Shown one piece after another: positions 16,743 to 25,310 of a stretch of 64,000 nt of DNA. Source of the stretch: Pseudosulfitobacter sp. DSM 107133 (GTDB lineage Bacteria; Pseudomonadota; Alphaproteobacteria; Rhodobacterales; Rhodobacteraceae); NCBI RefSeq assembly GCF_022788695.1, contig NZ_CP085154.1, positions 930,001-994,000 on the forward strand, read 5' to 3'. The notes below the pieces were generated by a model. The model had not been told where the DNA came from and searched no databases. It worked only from the letters and a program-made list of their open reading frames with translations. The number at the start of each line of letters is the position of its first letter. The stretch's first letter is position 1. The position numbers were made by a program, and so were the translations under genes.

Positions 16743-18338
16743 ATGGTCGATATCGGCACCCTGTCCCTGATCATCCTGCTGGCGATGTTTGCGCTGCTGG
16801 CGATTGGCATGCCGCTTGGCTTTGCCTCGGCCTTTCTGGCTGTTGTCACGCTGGCGTTGAAATTTCCGCCCGATCTGTTGTTCGGCACCTTCGGGCGCGG
16901 CCCCTTGTCGGTGCTGGGGCAGGCGGTGTACCGACAGATGACGAACTATGTTCTTATCTCTGTCCCGTTATTTATCTTTATGGCGGCGCTGCTGGAACGA
17001 TCCGGCATTGCGCGCGACATGTATTCGTCGCTGAACGTCTGGCTGTCCCGTGTGCGCGGCGGCATCGCGATTGTCACCTCGATCATGGCGGTGATCATGG
17101 CGGCCATGTCCGGCATCATCGGCGGCGAGGTCGTGTTGCTGGGTCTGATCGCACTGCCGCAGATGTTGCGGCTGGGCTATGACCGCAACCTTGCCATTGG
17201 CACAATCTGCGCCTCGGGCTCGCTGGGGACGATGATTCCGCCGTCGATCGTTCTGATCTTTTACGGGCTGGTCACCGAAACCTCGATCAAGGCGCTGTTC
17301 ACCGCGTCATTCCTGCCCGGTTTCATGCTGGCGTCGTTCTTCCTGATCTACATCGTGGTGCGCACGCAGCTGAACCCGTCGCTGGCCCCCTTGCCGGCCC
17401 CGGTTCCCGGAGAGCCGGAAGGACGCGACAAGGGGCTGATGTTCCTTGGCTTCCTGTCACGGTTCACCCTGTGGCTGGCGGGCGTTCTGATGGTGCGGGC
17501 GTTGTTTTTCACCATCACCGGAGAGAACACCATTCGCGAAGGGCTGGACCCGATCCCGCTGGGCATGGTGTCGGATATTCCGTGGATTGCGGGCACATTC
17601 GTGCTGGCGTTGATCCTGATCTTCTTCGTGGTGGGGCGCGAGCGCACCGCCAGGGGATGGGCGATGGGCAAGGGGCTGGTGGCTCCGATCATCGTCATCG
17701 GCGTTGTGCTGGGGTCGATCTATGGCGGTATCACCGGTATCACCGAAGCGGCGGGCATGGGCGTGATCGCGGTGTTCGTCATAGGGATGCTGCGCCGCGA
17801 GATGACATTCGAGATCGTCTGGGACAGCCTGATCCGCACGCTGAGGTCAACCGGCACGATTATCTGGGTGACCATCGGTGCGGCCGCACTGGCGGCGGCC
17901 TATACGCTGGTGGGCGGGCCGACCTATGTGGCCAACCTGATCGTGGGGGCAGACATGCCGACCATGGGCATCATTCTGGTGATGATGGTCGTGTTCCTGA
18001 TCATGGGGATGTTCATGGACTGGGTCGGCATCGTGCTGTTGATCATGCCGGTCTTCCTGCCCATCGTGGTGCGTCTGCCCGCCGAAGAGATCGGTTTTCT
18101 CGGCAGCGTCGATGCGCGGTATATCCCGATCTGGTTCGGCGTGGTGTTCTGTATGAACATGCAGGTCAGCTTCCTGTCGCCGCCCTTTGGTCCCGCAGCG
18201 TTCTACCTGAAATCCGTGGCCCCGCCCGAGATTTCGCTGACCGACATCTTCCGCGGCTTCCTGCCATTCATCGCCCTGCAATTGCTGGCGCTGACGGTCT
18301 TGCTGGCGTGGCCACCGATCGTGACGATCTTTCTCTAG
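16743..18338 (+). CDS. dctM: TRAP transporter large permease
   Basis: A 531-residue polytopic membrane protein with more than a dozen hydrophobic helices. Typical DctM sequence is present: IPLFIFMAALLERSGIARDMY-like region, ASGSLGTMIPPSIVLIFYG, and the C-terminal MNMQVSFLSPPFGPAAFYLK. It is about 100 residues longer than canonical DctM because of a central insertion with charged loops and two additional helices (about residues 215-310), as seen in mannitol/chloroaromatic-type TRAP systems. It forms the sodium-coupled transport channel with DctQ. A 7-bp GC hairpin (18344-18361) follows its stop. Confidence 0.9.
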   Translation: MVDIGTLSLIILLAMFALLAIGMPLGFASAFLAVVTLALKFPPDLLFGTFGRGPLSVLGQAVYRQMTNYVLISVPLFIFMAALLERSGIARDMYSSLNVWLSRVRGGIAIVTSIMAVIMAAMSGIIGGEVVLLGLIALPQMLRLGYDRNLAIGTICASGSLGTMIPPSIVLIFYGLVTETSIKALFTASFLPGFMLASFFLIYIVVRTQLNPSLAPLPAPVPGEPEGRDKGLMFLGFLSRFTLWLAGVLMVRALFFTITGENTIREGLDPIPLGMVSDIPWIAGTFVLALILIFFVVGRERTARGWAMGKGLVAPIIVIGVVLGSIYGGITGITEAAGMGVIAVFVIGMLRREMTFEIVWDSLIRTLRSTGTIIWVTIGAAALAAAYTLVGGPTYVANLIVGADMPTMGIILVMMVVFLIMGMFMDWVGIVLLIMPVFLPIVVRLPAEEIGFLGSVDARYIPIWFGVVFCMNMQVSFLSPPFGPAAFYLKSVAPPEISLTDIFRGFLPFIALQLLALTVLLAWPPIVTIFL

Positions 18339-18394
18339 AGGACCGGGGCGTGCGCGCCCCGATCCGAGGTTTCAGATAACTTCAGGAGTTTCCG

Positions 18395-18820
18395 ATGCGA
18401 TTGACCGCAGACGACCATCGCAAGTTTGCCGATGTCGGGTTTCTGGTTCTCGACGCGGCCCGGCCGCTGGCGGTCAAGGCGGGCGGCGCGGTGAATTTCC
18501 GCCCGCTGACACCGCAAAACCTGTCCGATGCGTTCCGCTGCTCGTCGGATGCGTCTGCCTGTGCCTGAAGTGTGATGTTCGACCGTTTTTCACCAGGCGC
18601 GGCGCGCGGGCCGCATGTCCTGCACGGGCCAAGCGGGACCGTTTGCGCGCAGGCGCGGCAAAGATGTGCGCCCCTCTTCGAAAGCCGCATTGATCGGGGC
18701 CGTGCTCTGGACCTATTGGTGGCGCCGCCTTACGCATCGGTTGACTGCACCGCCGCGCAGGTCGACACCCTGGCGCCTCTGCCGGTGTCGATGCGCGCAA
18801 CTCCTGTCAAGGCGATCTGA
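18395..18820 (+). pseudogene. Remnant of a phytanoyl-CoA dioxygenase-like gene
   Basis: A 57-codon frame (18395-18568) after AGGAG begins MRLTADDHRKFADVGFLVLD, like the N-terminus of PhyH-family oxygenases, then jumps directly to PLAVKAGGAVNFRPLTP and SDAFRCSSD, which resemble the C-terminal VKAG..FH.LTPH..N.SD..RWS.DLRY region. The metal-binding HxD core is absent, so a large internal deletion and further small losses are likely. The following 250 bp to the transporter gene show no convincing frame and are probably further debris. The family match is from pattern memory and is moderately certain. Confidence 0.5.
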
Positions 18821-19747
18821 ATGCCCCATAACGTTCTGCCCCGCGAAGACCGCACGGCCATGGGCCTGACCGCCATGGCTGGCGCTGTGGTCTTTTTCAC
18901 CATGATCGACACATCCGCCAAGTGGCTGGTGCTTGCAGGCCTGCCTGCGCTGCAAGTGGTGTTCGTACGCTATGCGGTGCATTTCCTGTTGGCGCTTGCT
19001 GTCTTTGTCCCGCGTGAAGGCCGCGAGGCGCTGGTGTCGATGGCACCGGGCAAGCAGATACTGCGGTCCGCGTTCCTGCTGGGCAGCACGGCGCTGAATT
19101 TCAACGCGCTGTATTATCTGCCGATCACCGTGACCACGACGATCATGTTCGCCGGTCCCATCGTCGTGACGCTGTTGGCGATCCCCCTGCTGGGCGAGCG
19201 GGTGGGGATGCACCGGATCATCGCGGTCTGTGTGGGTTTTGTCGGCGTGCTGGTGGTGATGCAGCCTTGGGGGGCCGAGTTTCATCCCGCGATGTTCTTC
19301 AACCTTGGCGCGCTGGTCTGCGCGTCGCTCTATTTCCTGATGACGCGCCTGCTGGCGGGGGTGGAAAGCAACGCGACCAGCCAGACCTGGTCCTCGGGGC
19401 TGGCGACAGTGTGCATCGCACCCTTTGCGCTGTCCTCGTGGGTCTGGCCGCAAGCGCCTGCCGACTGGGTGTTTTTCGGGTTGATCGGCATTTTTGGCGG
19501 CACCGGACATATTCTGGCCACTTGGGCGCACCGCATGGCCGATGCGTCGATCCTGGCGCCTGTGGTCTATATCCAGATCGTGCTGGCCTCGATTGCGGGG
19601 ATCGTGTTTTTCAACCAGTGGCCCACGCTTTGGACGCTGGCGGGCGGGCTGATCATCATCGCCGCAGGTTTCTACATCTGGCAGCGCGAGCGCATTCTGG
19701 GCAAGCGCGCCGCGGCGGACAAGGCCGCCAACATCGCACCGCATTGA
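18821..19747 (+). CDS. EamA/DMT family transporter
   Basis: A 308-residue protein with about ten hydrophobic helices in two homologous halves, typical of drug/metabolite transporters (for example FVRYAVHFLLALAVFV, LLGERVGMHRIIAVCVGFVGVLVVM, LAGGLIIIAAGFYIW). Members export or import small metabolites; the substrate cannot be predicted. It lies between the TRAP genes and an SDR/FAH pair, all on the plus strand, and the SDR begins 21 bp after its stop, so it may be co-transcribed and may export or import an intermediate of the same pathway. Confidence 0.87.
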   Translation: MPHNVLPREDRTAMGLTAMAGAVVFFTMIDTSAKWLVLAGLPALQVVFVRYAVHFLLALAVFVPREGREALVSMAPGKQILRSAFLLGSTALNFNALYYLPITVTTTIMFAGPIVVTLLAIPLLGERVGMHRIIAVCVGFVGVLVVMQPWGAEFHPAMFFNLGALVCASLYFLMTRLLAGVESNATSQTWSSGLATVCIAPFALSSWVWPQAPADWVFFGLIGIFGGTGHILATWAHRMADASILAPVVYIQIVLASIAGIVFFNQWPTLWTLAGGLIIIAAGFYIWQRERILGKRAAADKAANIAPH

Positions 19748-19768
19748 ATTCATCAAGGGAGAGAGAAC

Positions 19769-20512
19769 ATGGGCAGATTGGACGGGAAACGCGCATTGAT
19801 CACCGCCGCAGGGCAGGGGATTGGCCGCGCCAGCGCATTGGCGATGGCCGCCGAAGGGGCGCAGGTCTTTGCCACCGACATCAGCGCCGAGGCGCTGGCC
19901 GAACTGAAGGGCGACGGGATCGAGACGATGGTCCTGGACGCCCGCGACACCGACAGCGTGAACGCAGGCGTGGCCAAGTCGCGACCCGACGTGCTGTTCA
20001 ACTGCGCGGGCTTTGTGCACCACGGCACGGTGCTCGATGCCAGCGACGACGAATGGGACTTTGCCTTTGATCTGAACGTACGGGCGATGTTCCGCACCAT
20101 CCGCGCGGCCTTGCCCGGCATGGTCGAGCGCGGATCGGGGTCGATCGTGAACATGTCGTCGGCCTGCTCGTCCATCATCGGCGCGCCGAACCGGTTCATC
20201 TATGGCACCACCAAGGCGGCAGTGATCGGCCTGACAAAATCGGTGGCGGTGGATTACATCAAGACCGGCGTGCGCTGCAATTGCATCTGCCCCGGCACCG
20301 TCGAAAGCCCAAGCTGGCACGACCGCGTCAAGGCATTGGGTGAAGAGATGGGCAGCTACGAGGCCGCCCTCGAAGCCTTCGTGTCGCGTCAGCCCATGGG
20401 CCGCGTGGCGAAAGCGGAAGAAATTGCCGCACTGGTCGTGTATCTGGCCAGCGACGAAAGCGGATTTACCACCGGACAGCCCCACATCATCGACGGCGGC
20501 TGGTCGGGCTAA
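19769..20512 (+). CDS. SDR, likely 2-keto-3-deoxy-sugar-acid dehydrogenase
   Basis: A 247-residue SDR with TAAGQGIG, FNCAG, NMSSACSS and catalytic YGTTK, and C-terminal QPHIIDGGWSG. The proline-rich loop CNCICPGTVESPSWHDRV and the substitution pattern match the BDH2/2-keto-3-deoxy-L-fuconate dehydrogenase branch of SDRs. Such enzymes oxidise a 2-keto-3-deoxy acid at C4 to a 2,4-diketo acid. The next gene, 30 bp downstream, is an FAH-family hydrolase of the type that cleaves exactly this product, which supports the assignment. It begins with ATG after GGGAGAGAG. Confidence 0.82.
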   Translation: MGRLDGKRALITAAGQGIGRASALAMAAEGAQVFATDISAEALAELKGDGIETMVLDARDTDSVNAGVAKSRPDVLFNCAGFVHHGTVLDASDDEWDFAFDLNVRAMFRTIRAALPGMVERGSGSIVNMSSACSSIIGAPNRFIYGTTKAAVIGLTKSVAVDYIKTGVRCNCICPGTVESPSWHDRVKALGEEMGSYEAALEAFVSRQPMGRVAKAEEIAALVVYLASDESGFTTGQPHIIDGGWSG

Positions 20513-20542
20513 ACAGACACTAACAGGAAGAAGGACAACGAT

Positions 20543-21391
20543 ATGAAACTGCTACGTTACGGTGACGCGGGCGCCGAGAAGCCGGGGATGCTGGACGCCG
20601 ATGGCACGCTGCGCGATCTGTCGGGTGTTGTGAGCGACATCGCGGGCGATGTGCTGTCTGACGAAGGTCTGGCCAAGCTGCGCGACATCGACCCCGCCAG
20701 CCTGCCCAAGGTCGACGGCAATCCCCGTCTGGGCCCCTGCGTCGGCAACATCGGCAAATTCTGCTGCATCGGTCTGAACTATTCCGACCACGCCGCCGAA
20801 ACCGGCGCCGCGATCCCGGACCATCCGATCCTGTTCATGAAGGCCAGCAGCGCCGTCGTCGGCCCCAACGACATGGTGATGAAACCGCGCGGCTCGACCC
20901 ACACGGATTGGGAGGTCGAGCTGGGCGTGGTCATCGGCAAGGCGGCCAAATACGTCTCGAAAGAGGACGCGCTGGATTATGTCGCGGGCTATTGCGTGAT
21001 CAACGATGTGTCCGAACGGCACTATCAGACGCAGCTGACCGGCCAGTGGACCAAGGGCAAAAGCTGCGACACCTTCGGCCCCACCGGCCCGTGGCTGGTG
21101 ACCCGTGACGAGGTTGCGGACCCGCAGGCGCTGGCGATGTATCTGGATGTGAACGGCAAGCGGATGCAGACCGGCAACACCAACACGATGATCTTTACCG
21201 TGGCCGAGATTATCGAACATCTCAGCGGATTGTTCACCTTGCAGCCGGGTGACGTGATCTCGACCGGCACCCCTCCGGGGGTCGGCATGGGGATCAAACC
21301 CACGCCGGTCTATCTGGAAAAAGGCGACGTGATGGAACTGGGCATCGACGGCCTGGGCGTGCAGCGCCAGGAGGTCGGGCAGGACGCCTGA
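20543..21391 (+). CDS. FAH-family hydrolase, likely 2,4-diketo-3-deoxy acid hydrolase
   Basis: A 282-residue fumarylacetoacetate hydrolase-family enzyme. Metal ligands appear in DWEVELGVVIGK (E, E) and DVSERHYQ (D), the entry motif is CIGLNYSDHAAE, and the C-terminal GDVISTGTPPGVGMG is the usual loop. With the SDR before it, the simplest role is hydrolysis of a 2,4-diketo-3-deoxy sugar acid to pyruvate and a hydroxy acid, as in non-phosphorylative L-fucose or L-rhamnose breakdown. Annotations such as ureidoglycolate lyase are common for this family but fit this context less well. A 9-bp stem hairpin follows. Confidence 0.82.
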   Translation: MKLLRYGDAGAEKPGMLDADGTLRDLSGVVSDIAGDVLSDEGLAKLRDIDPASLPKVDGNPRLGPCVGNIGKFCCIGLNYSDHAAETGAAIPDHPILFMKASSAVVGPNDMVMKPRGSTHTDWEVELGVVIGKAAKYVSKEDALDYVAGYCVINDVSERHYQTQLTGQWTKGKSCDTFGPTGPWLVTRDEVADPQALAMYLDVNGKRMQTGNTNTMIFTVAEIIEHLSGLFTLQPGDVISTGTPPGVGMGIKPTPVYLEKGDVMELGIDGLGVQRQEVGQDA

Positions 21392-21406
21392 CCCAAAACC
21401 GGACCG

Positions 21407-21439
21407 AAACGGCCCTGTGTTCAACGCGCGGGGCCGTTT
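21407..21439 (+). terminator. Hairpin after the SDR/FAH pair
   Basis: AAACGGCCC (21407-21415) pairs perfectly with GGGCCGTTT (21431-21439) across a 15-nt loop, 15 bp after the FAH stop. Confidence 0.65.
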
Positions 21440-21553
21440 GCACTGCGGCTTGGGATTCTGAGCCAAGATCAGCCGACCGCACTGGATTGATCCAGCGCAA
21501 AGTCTACCTGTGTAGTGTCTGTTACTTTCCAAGACAGACAAAAGGAGACTGCA

Positions 21554-21967
21554 ATGTATACCAATATCATGATCCCCGTAGACCTGAACCACGCCGACCG
21601 GTTGGACAAGGCGTTTGGCGTGGCGACAGATCTTGCGAAACTTTATGGTGCCCGCGCGCACGTCGTCGGTGTCGGGCAAAACCTGCCGACCGAAGTGGCG
21701 CGCACTCCGGCGCAATTTGCGGAAAAGCTGGCCGCATTCGCAGCCGAGAAATCCAAGGCGCTGGGCGTGGAATTTGTACCCCATGTTGAAGTCAGCCACG
21801 ATCCGGCTGTCGATCTGGATGATGCTCTTGAACGTGCTGCCGAGGCGCTGAAGGTTGATCTGGTGGTGATGTCCAGCCATGTGCCGGGGGCCGCAGAGCA
21901 CCTGTTTTCCTCGAATGCAGGCTATCTTGCCTCGCACGCGCATATGTCGGTTCTTGTCGTCCGCTGA
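21554..21967 (+). CDS. Universal stress protein (UspA family)
   Basis: A 137-residue single-domain UspA protein. It starts MYTNIMIPVDLNHADRLDKAF and ends with the usual VVMSSHVPG, then LASHAHMSVLVVR. The nucleotide-binding glycine loop GxxG-9x-G(S/T) is incomplete (HVPGAAEHLFSSNAGYLA), so ATP binding is uncertain. The ATG at 21554 follows AAGGAG; a GTG 39 bp upstream is less likely. It is a stand-alone gene between two hairpins. Confidence 0.88.
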   Translation: MYTNIMIPVDLNHADRLDKAFGVATDLAKLYGARAHVVGVGQNLPTEVARTPAQFAEKLAAFAAEKSKALGVEFVPHVEVSHDPAVDLDDALERAAEALKVDLVVMSSHVPGAAEHLFSSNAGYLASHAHMSVLVVR

Positions 21968-22002
21968 ACGCTACCGACCTGCTCAAACCGACAGGCACCA
22001 CA

Positions 22003-22033
22003 GGGCCGCGACGGGGACCGCCCGTCGCGGCCC
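22003..22033 (+). terminator. Strong terminator after usp
   Basis: A perfect 13-bp stem GGGCCGCGACGGG/CCCGTCGCGGCCC with a 5-nt loop, followed after a few bases by TTTT. It separates usp from the riboswitch-controlled que operon. Confidence 0.85.
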
Positions 22034-22093
22034 TTGGCAATTTTCTGCCTGACTGCCCTTGGCTCCCGCTGCACGCTCGGTTACAGGGGCGGT

Positions 22094-22128
22094 CCCGGTC
22101 GCAGCCTACCCGGGTAACAAAACAAGGG
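22094..22128 (+). promoter_or_regulatory. preQ1-I riboswitch controlling queC
   Basis: The segment matches the well-studied short preQ1-I aptamer. Stem P1 is CCCGG (22094-22098) with CCGGG (22110-22114), the loop begins TCGCAG, and the 3-prime tail is TAACAAAACAAGGG (22115-22128). In the ligand-bound pseudoknot, loop cytosines pair with the GG of the tail. Here that tail contains the AAGGG ribosome-binding site, 6 nt before the queC ATG, so preQ1 should block translation. The tail matches the Thermoanaerobacter tengcongensis aptamer almost base for base. Confidence 0.93.
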
Positions 22129-22134
22129 TACAAA

Positions 22135-22836
22135 ATGAAAACCATCGTTATCTGCTCTGGCGGACTCGATTCTGTTTCGCTGGCGCACATGGTCGCGCAG
22201 CAACACGAACTGACCCGCCTTGTTTCATTCGACTACGGTCAGCGGCACCGCAAGGAACTGGACTATGCCGCCCTGTGCGCCACGCGTCTGGGCGTGCCGC
22301 ATGACATCATTGATTTGCGTGCCATTGGGGCGGCCCTGACGGGATCGGCCCTGACCGACGACATTGATGTGCCCGACGGTCACTACGCCGAAGAATCTAT
22401 GCGCGTCACCGTCGTGCCCAACCGCAATGCGATCATGCTGACCGTCGCCTTTGGCGTGGCGGCCGCGCGCGGCGACGGCGCGGTGGCGACGGCGGTCCAC
22501 GGGGGGGATCACTTCATCTACCCCGATTGCCGTCCGGCGTTCACCCAAGCCTTTGAGACCATGCAGAAAATGGCGCTGGACGGTTACGCCGATGTGGCGC
22601 TGTACACACCGTTCGTACACCGGACCAAGGCGGATATCGTCACCGCAGGCCAGCGCTTTGGCACGCCCTTTGGCGAGACATGGTCGTGTTATAAGGGCGG
22701 GGAACATCATTGCGGGCGCTGCGGCACCTGCGTTGAACGCCGCGAGGCTTTTGATCTGGCGGGGGTGAGTGACCCTACCATATACGAAGACCCCGATTTT
22801 TGGGTGCAGGCCGTGGCGCAAAAGGCGGGTGCGTGA
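22135..22836 (+). CDS. queC: 7-cyano-7-deazaguanine synthase QueC
   Basis: A 233-residue ATP-dependent enzyme that converts 7-carboxy-7-deazaguanine and ammonia to preQ0. The PP-loop SGGLDS is at residues 8-13 and the zinc cysteines are in CGRCGTC near residue 200, with SCYKGGEHHC before them. The start ATG sits 6 nt after AAGGG, which is part of the preQ1 riboswitch. Its stop overlaps the queD start, and four que genes follow in biosynthetic set C-D-E-F, so the operon covers all steps from 7,8-dihydroneopterin triphosphate to preQ1. Confidence 0.96.
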   Translation: MKTIVICSGGLDSVSLAHMVAQQHELTRLVSFDYGQRHRKELDYAALCATRLGVPHDIIDLRAIGAALTGSALTDDIDVPDGHYAEESMRVTVVPNRNAIMLTVAFGVAAARGDGAVATAVHGGDHFIYPDCRPAFTQAFETMQKMALDGYADVALYTPFVHRTKADIVTAGQRFGTPFGETWSCYKGGEHHCGRCGTCVERREAFDLAGVSDPTIYEDPDFWVQAVAQKAGA

Positions 22837-23189
22837 TGTACCGGATCACCAAGGAATTCCATTTCTCGGCTTCGCATCAACTGTCGCATCTGCCCGAGGG
22901 GCACCAATGTGCGCGCCTGCACGGGCACAACTATGTGGTGGTTGTGGAACTGGCAGCGCAAGAATTGAACGCGGACGGGTTCGTGCGCGATTACGGCGAA
23001 TTGAAACCGCTCAAGGCATACATCGACGCGCACTTTGACCACCGCCATCTGAACGACGTGATGCAAGAACCGTCGACCGGAGAGAACATGGCGCGCCATT
23101 TCTTTGACTGGTGTGCGGCCCGCTGGCCGGAAACCAGCGCGGTCAAGGTCAGCGAGACGCCCAAGACATGGGCAGAGTACCGGCCATGA
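22836..23189 (+). CDS. queD: 6-carboxytetrahydropterin synthase QueD
   Basis: A 117-residue PTPS-family protein. Zinc histidines are in FHFSASHQL and LHGHNY, the catalytic cysteine is in [11 protein letters not shown], and FDHRHLND carries the conserved histidine and aspartate. It converts dihydroneopterin triphosphate to 6-carboxy-5,6,7,8-tetrahydropterin. The ATG shares its A with the queC stop; its own stop overlaps queE (ATGA). Length and residues are normal. Confidence 0.95.
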   Translation: MYRITKEFHFSASHQLSHLPEGHQCARLHGHNYVVVVELAAQELNADGFVRDYGELKPLKAYIDAHFDHRHLNDVMQEPSTGENMARHFFDWCAARWPETSAVKVSETPKTWAEYRP

Positions 23190-23896
23190 GCAATTTGCGG
23201 ATTGCGGAAATCTTTGGCCCGACCATTCAGGGCGAGGGCGCGCTGATCGGAGAGCCGACAGTTTTTGTGCGCACGGGGGGCTGTGATTATCGATGCAGCT
23301 GGTGCGACAGTATGCACGCGGTCGATCCGGTGCATCGCCACAGTTGGGCACGCATGACCAGTGATGACGTCTGGGCCGAAATCACCCGTCTGTCGCGGGG
23401 CAGGCCGCTGACGGTATCGCTGTCGGGGGGCAATCCGGCGATTCAGGATTTCACCGCCCTGATCGCGCGGGGGCACACCGAGGGCTACCGTTTTGCCTGC
23501 GAAACCCAAGGGTCGGTGGCAAAGCCGTGGTTTGGCGACCTTGATACGCTGGTGCTCAGTCCCAAGCCACCCTCCAGCGGTGAAACGGTGGATTGGGATG
23601 CTTTTGACGCCTGCATCGCGGCAGGGGCCGGGGCAGGGCAGAGCGTTCTGAAAATCGTGATCTTTGACGACATCGATTATGACTGGGCGCAGCAGGTGGC
23701 GGCACGTTATCCCGCGCTGCCCTTGTATCTGCAACCTGGCAACCCCGAGGTTGATCCGGCGCTGCCCGTCAATCCCCAAGACCTGTCGGACCGGCTGTTG
23801 TGGCTGGTGGACAAGGTCACCGCCGACGGCTGGTTCGCACCGCGCGTGCTGCCGCAACTTCACGTCTTGCTTTGGGGCAACAAACGCGGGGTTTGA
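23186..23896 (+). CDS. queE: 7-carboxy-7-deazaguanine synthase QueE
   Basis: A 236-residue radical SAM enzyme. The cluster motif is [10 protein letters not shown] (C-x3-C-x2-C), preceded by [22 protein letters not shown], the classical QueE start. LSGGNP and ETQGS follow as the SAM-binding glycine loop and strand. It rearranges 6-carboxytetrahydropterin to 7-carboxy-7-deazaguanine. The start overlaps queD by 4 bp. The [20 protein letters not shown] segment is the usual substrate region. Confidence 0.95.
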   Translation: MSNLRIAEIFGPTIQGEGALIGEPTVFVRTGGCDYRCSWCDSMHAVDPVHRHSWARMTSDDVWAEITRLSRGRPLTVSLSGGNPAIQDFTALIARGHTEGYRFACETQGSVAKPWFGDLDTLVLSPKPPSSGETVDWDAFDACIAAGAGAGQSVLKIVIFDDIDYDWAQQVAARYPALPLYLQPGNPEVDPALPVNPQDLSDRLLWLVDKVTADGWFAPRVLPQLHVLLWGNKRGV

Positions 23897-23914
23897 CCCG
23901 CCTGAGGAAAACTT

Positions 23915-24376
23915 ATGGAAACGATTTACAGCGACCTGACGCAACTGGGCGGTGCGACCGAATTGCCCGCTTCACCGGAACAGGCGGTTCTGGAGCGTGT
24001 GGCAAATCCGCAGGCGGATGTGTCCTATTGCGTGCGCTTCACCGCGCCTGAATTTACCTCGCTGTGTCCGATGACGGGGCAGCCCGATTTTGCACATATT
24101 GTGATAGATTATGTACCAGATGGCTGGCTGGTCGAATCCAAATCTCTCAAGCTGTTTCTGGGCGCATTCCGCAACCACGGGGCATTCCACGAGGATTGCA
24201 CCGTGTCGATTGCGCGGCGGCTGGTCGACTTTCTGGCGCCGCGCTGGCTGCGGATCGGGGGCTATTGGTATCCGCGCGGGGGCATCCCGATTGACGTGTT
24301 CTGGCAAACGGGTGCCATGCCTGCGGATGTGTGGATTCCCGATCAGGGTGTGCCGCCCTATCGCGGGCGGGGCTGA
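23915..24376 (+). CDS. queF: NADPH-dependent 7-cyano-7-deazaguanine reductase QueF
   Basis: A 153-residue unimodular QueF of the T-fold superfamily. The catalytic cysteine is in [14 protein letters not shown], the NADPH-binding motif is [16 protein letters not shown], and the partner residues FHEDC follow. It reduces the nitrile of preQ0 to the amine preQ1, which tRNA-guanine transglycosylase inserts into tRNA, and which is the ligand of the riboswitch at the head of the operon. The gene ends 4 bp from the convergent oxidoreductase gene. Confidence 0.95.
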   Translation: METIYSDLTQLGGATELPASPEQAVLERVANPQADVSYCVRFTAPEFTSLCPMTGQPDFAHIVIDYVPDGWLVESKSLKLFLGAFRNHGAFHEDCTVSIARRLVDFLAPRWLRIGGYWYPRGGIPIDVFWQTGAMPADVWIPDQGVPPYRGRG

Positions 24377-24379
24377 GGG

Positions 24380-25270
24380 TTAATCCCGCTTGAACTGCTG
24401 CGCGAAATAGTCGGTCATCTGTGACACCATCTGGTCGCCCATGCCCTGATCAACCGCGCTGTCCAGCGCTGCTTTGGTGGCGCCGGACATGACGCTGGCG
24501 GCGTTCAGATCGCGGGTCATCTGGCTGTAATAGCCCACATCCTTGGCCGCGTTCTTGATGGCAAAGGCCAGTTGGTCGGGATCACCGTCCACGGCATAGC
24601 CTTTGACGAAATCCATCATCCCCGAATGCAGCGGACCGGCAGACATCACATCATACAGCCCCTTGCGGTCGATGCCCGCAAGGTCGGCCATGGCAAAGGC
24701 CTCGGCCATGGCGCTGGCGACGGTCATGCCGAAAAAGTTGTTCATCAGCTTGATCGTATGGCCGCTGCCGACGGGTCCAAGGTGAAAAACATTCTCGCCC
24801 AGATCCGCCAGCACCGGCTTGACGCGGGCAAAAGCGGCTTCATCCCCTGCGGCCATGATGTTCAGTTGCCCCTTTTCAGCGTGCGCGGGCGTGCGGCCCA
24901 GCGGCGCGTCGAGGTATGTCGCGCCCTTGGCCGCGACCTCCTGGGCCAATGCCTTGGTCGATGCGGGCAGCGAGGTGCCAAAGTCGATCACCACCGCGTC
25001 GCGCGACAGGCCTGCAATCACCCCGTCATCGCCGCGCATCCGGCTTTCGACCGAGGCCGAGGTGTCCATGCACAGCATCACGATATCGCTGGCTTGGGCC
25101 ACGGCGCGTGCGGTTTGCACTTCGCGCGCACCACGCGCAATGGCGGCATCGACGTGGGGGCGGCTGCGGTTGGCCATGACGGTCAGTTCATAACCCTGAT
25201 CCAGCAAGCGCTGCACCATGGCGTTGCCCATCAGGCCCAGCCCGATAAATCCGATTCCTGGTTTGCTCAT
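24380..25270 (-). CDS. NAD(P)-dependent oxidoreductase, 3-hydroxyisobutyrate dehydrogenase family
   Basis: A 296-residue protein with GFIGLGLMGNAM at the N-terminus and the catalytic lysine in GHTIKLMNNFF. The substrate loop reads DAPLGRTPAHAEKG rather than the DAPVSGG of ltnD, which places it in a different subgroup, close to enzymes acting on 2-hydroxy-3-oxopropionate (tartronate semialdehyde) or succinate semialdehyde. A KDG kinase gene lies 40 bp upstream on the same strand, so both may act in sugar-acid catabolism. The substrate is not certain. Confidence 0.82.
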   Translation of the reverse strand: MSKPGIGFIGLGLMGNAMVQRLLDQGYELTVMANRSRPHVDAAIARGAREVQTARAVAQASDIVMLCMDTSASVESRMRGDDGVIAGLSRDAVVIDFGTSLPASTKALAQEVAAKGATYLDAPLGRTPAHAEKGQLNIMAAGDEAAFARVKPVLADLGENVFHLGPVGSGHTIKLMNNFFGMTVASAMAEAFAMADLAGIDRKGLYDVMSAGPLHSGMMDFVKGYAVDGDPDQLAFAIKNAAKDVGYYSQMTRDLNAASVMSGATKAALDSAVDQGMGDQMVSQMTDYFAQQFKRD

Positions 25271-25310
25271 CTGTGCATCCTCCGCTTGGTGTGGTGTTCG
25301 GGTCCAGAGC

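Noticed and set aside
21554..21565. GTATACCA inside the first codons of the usp gene, similar to the GntR operator
   Set aside because: Only half of the palindrome fits, and the bases are explained by the conserved N-terminus MYTN.
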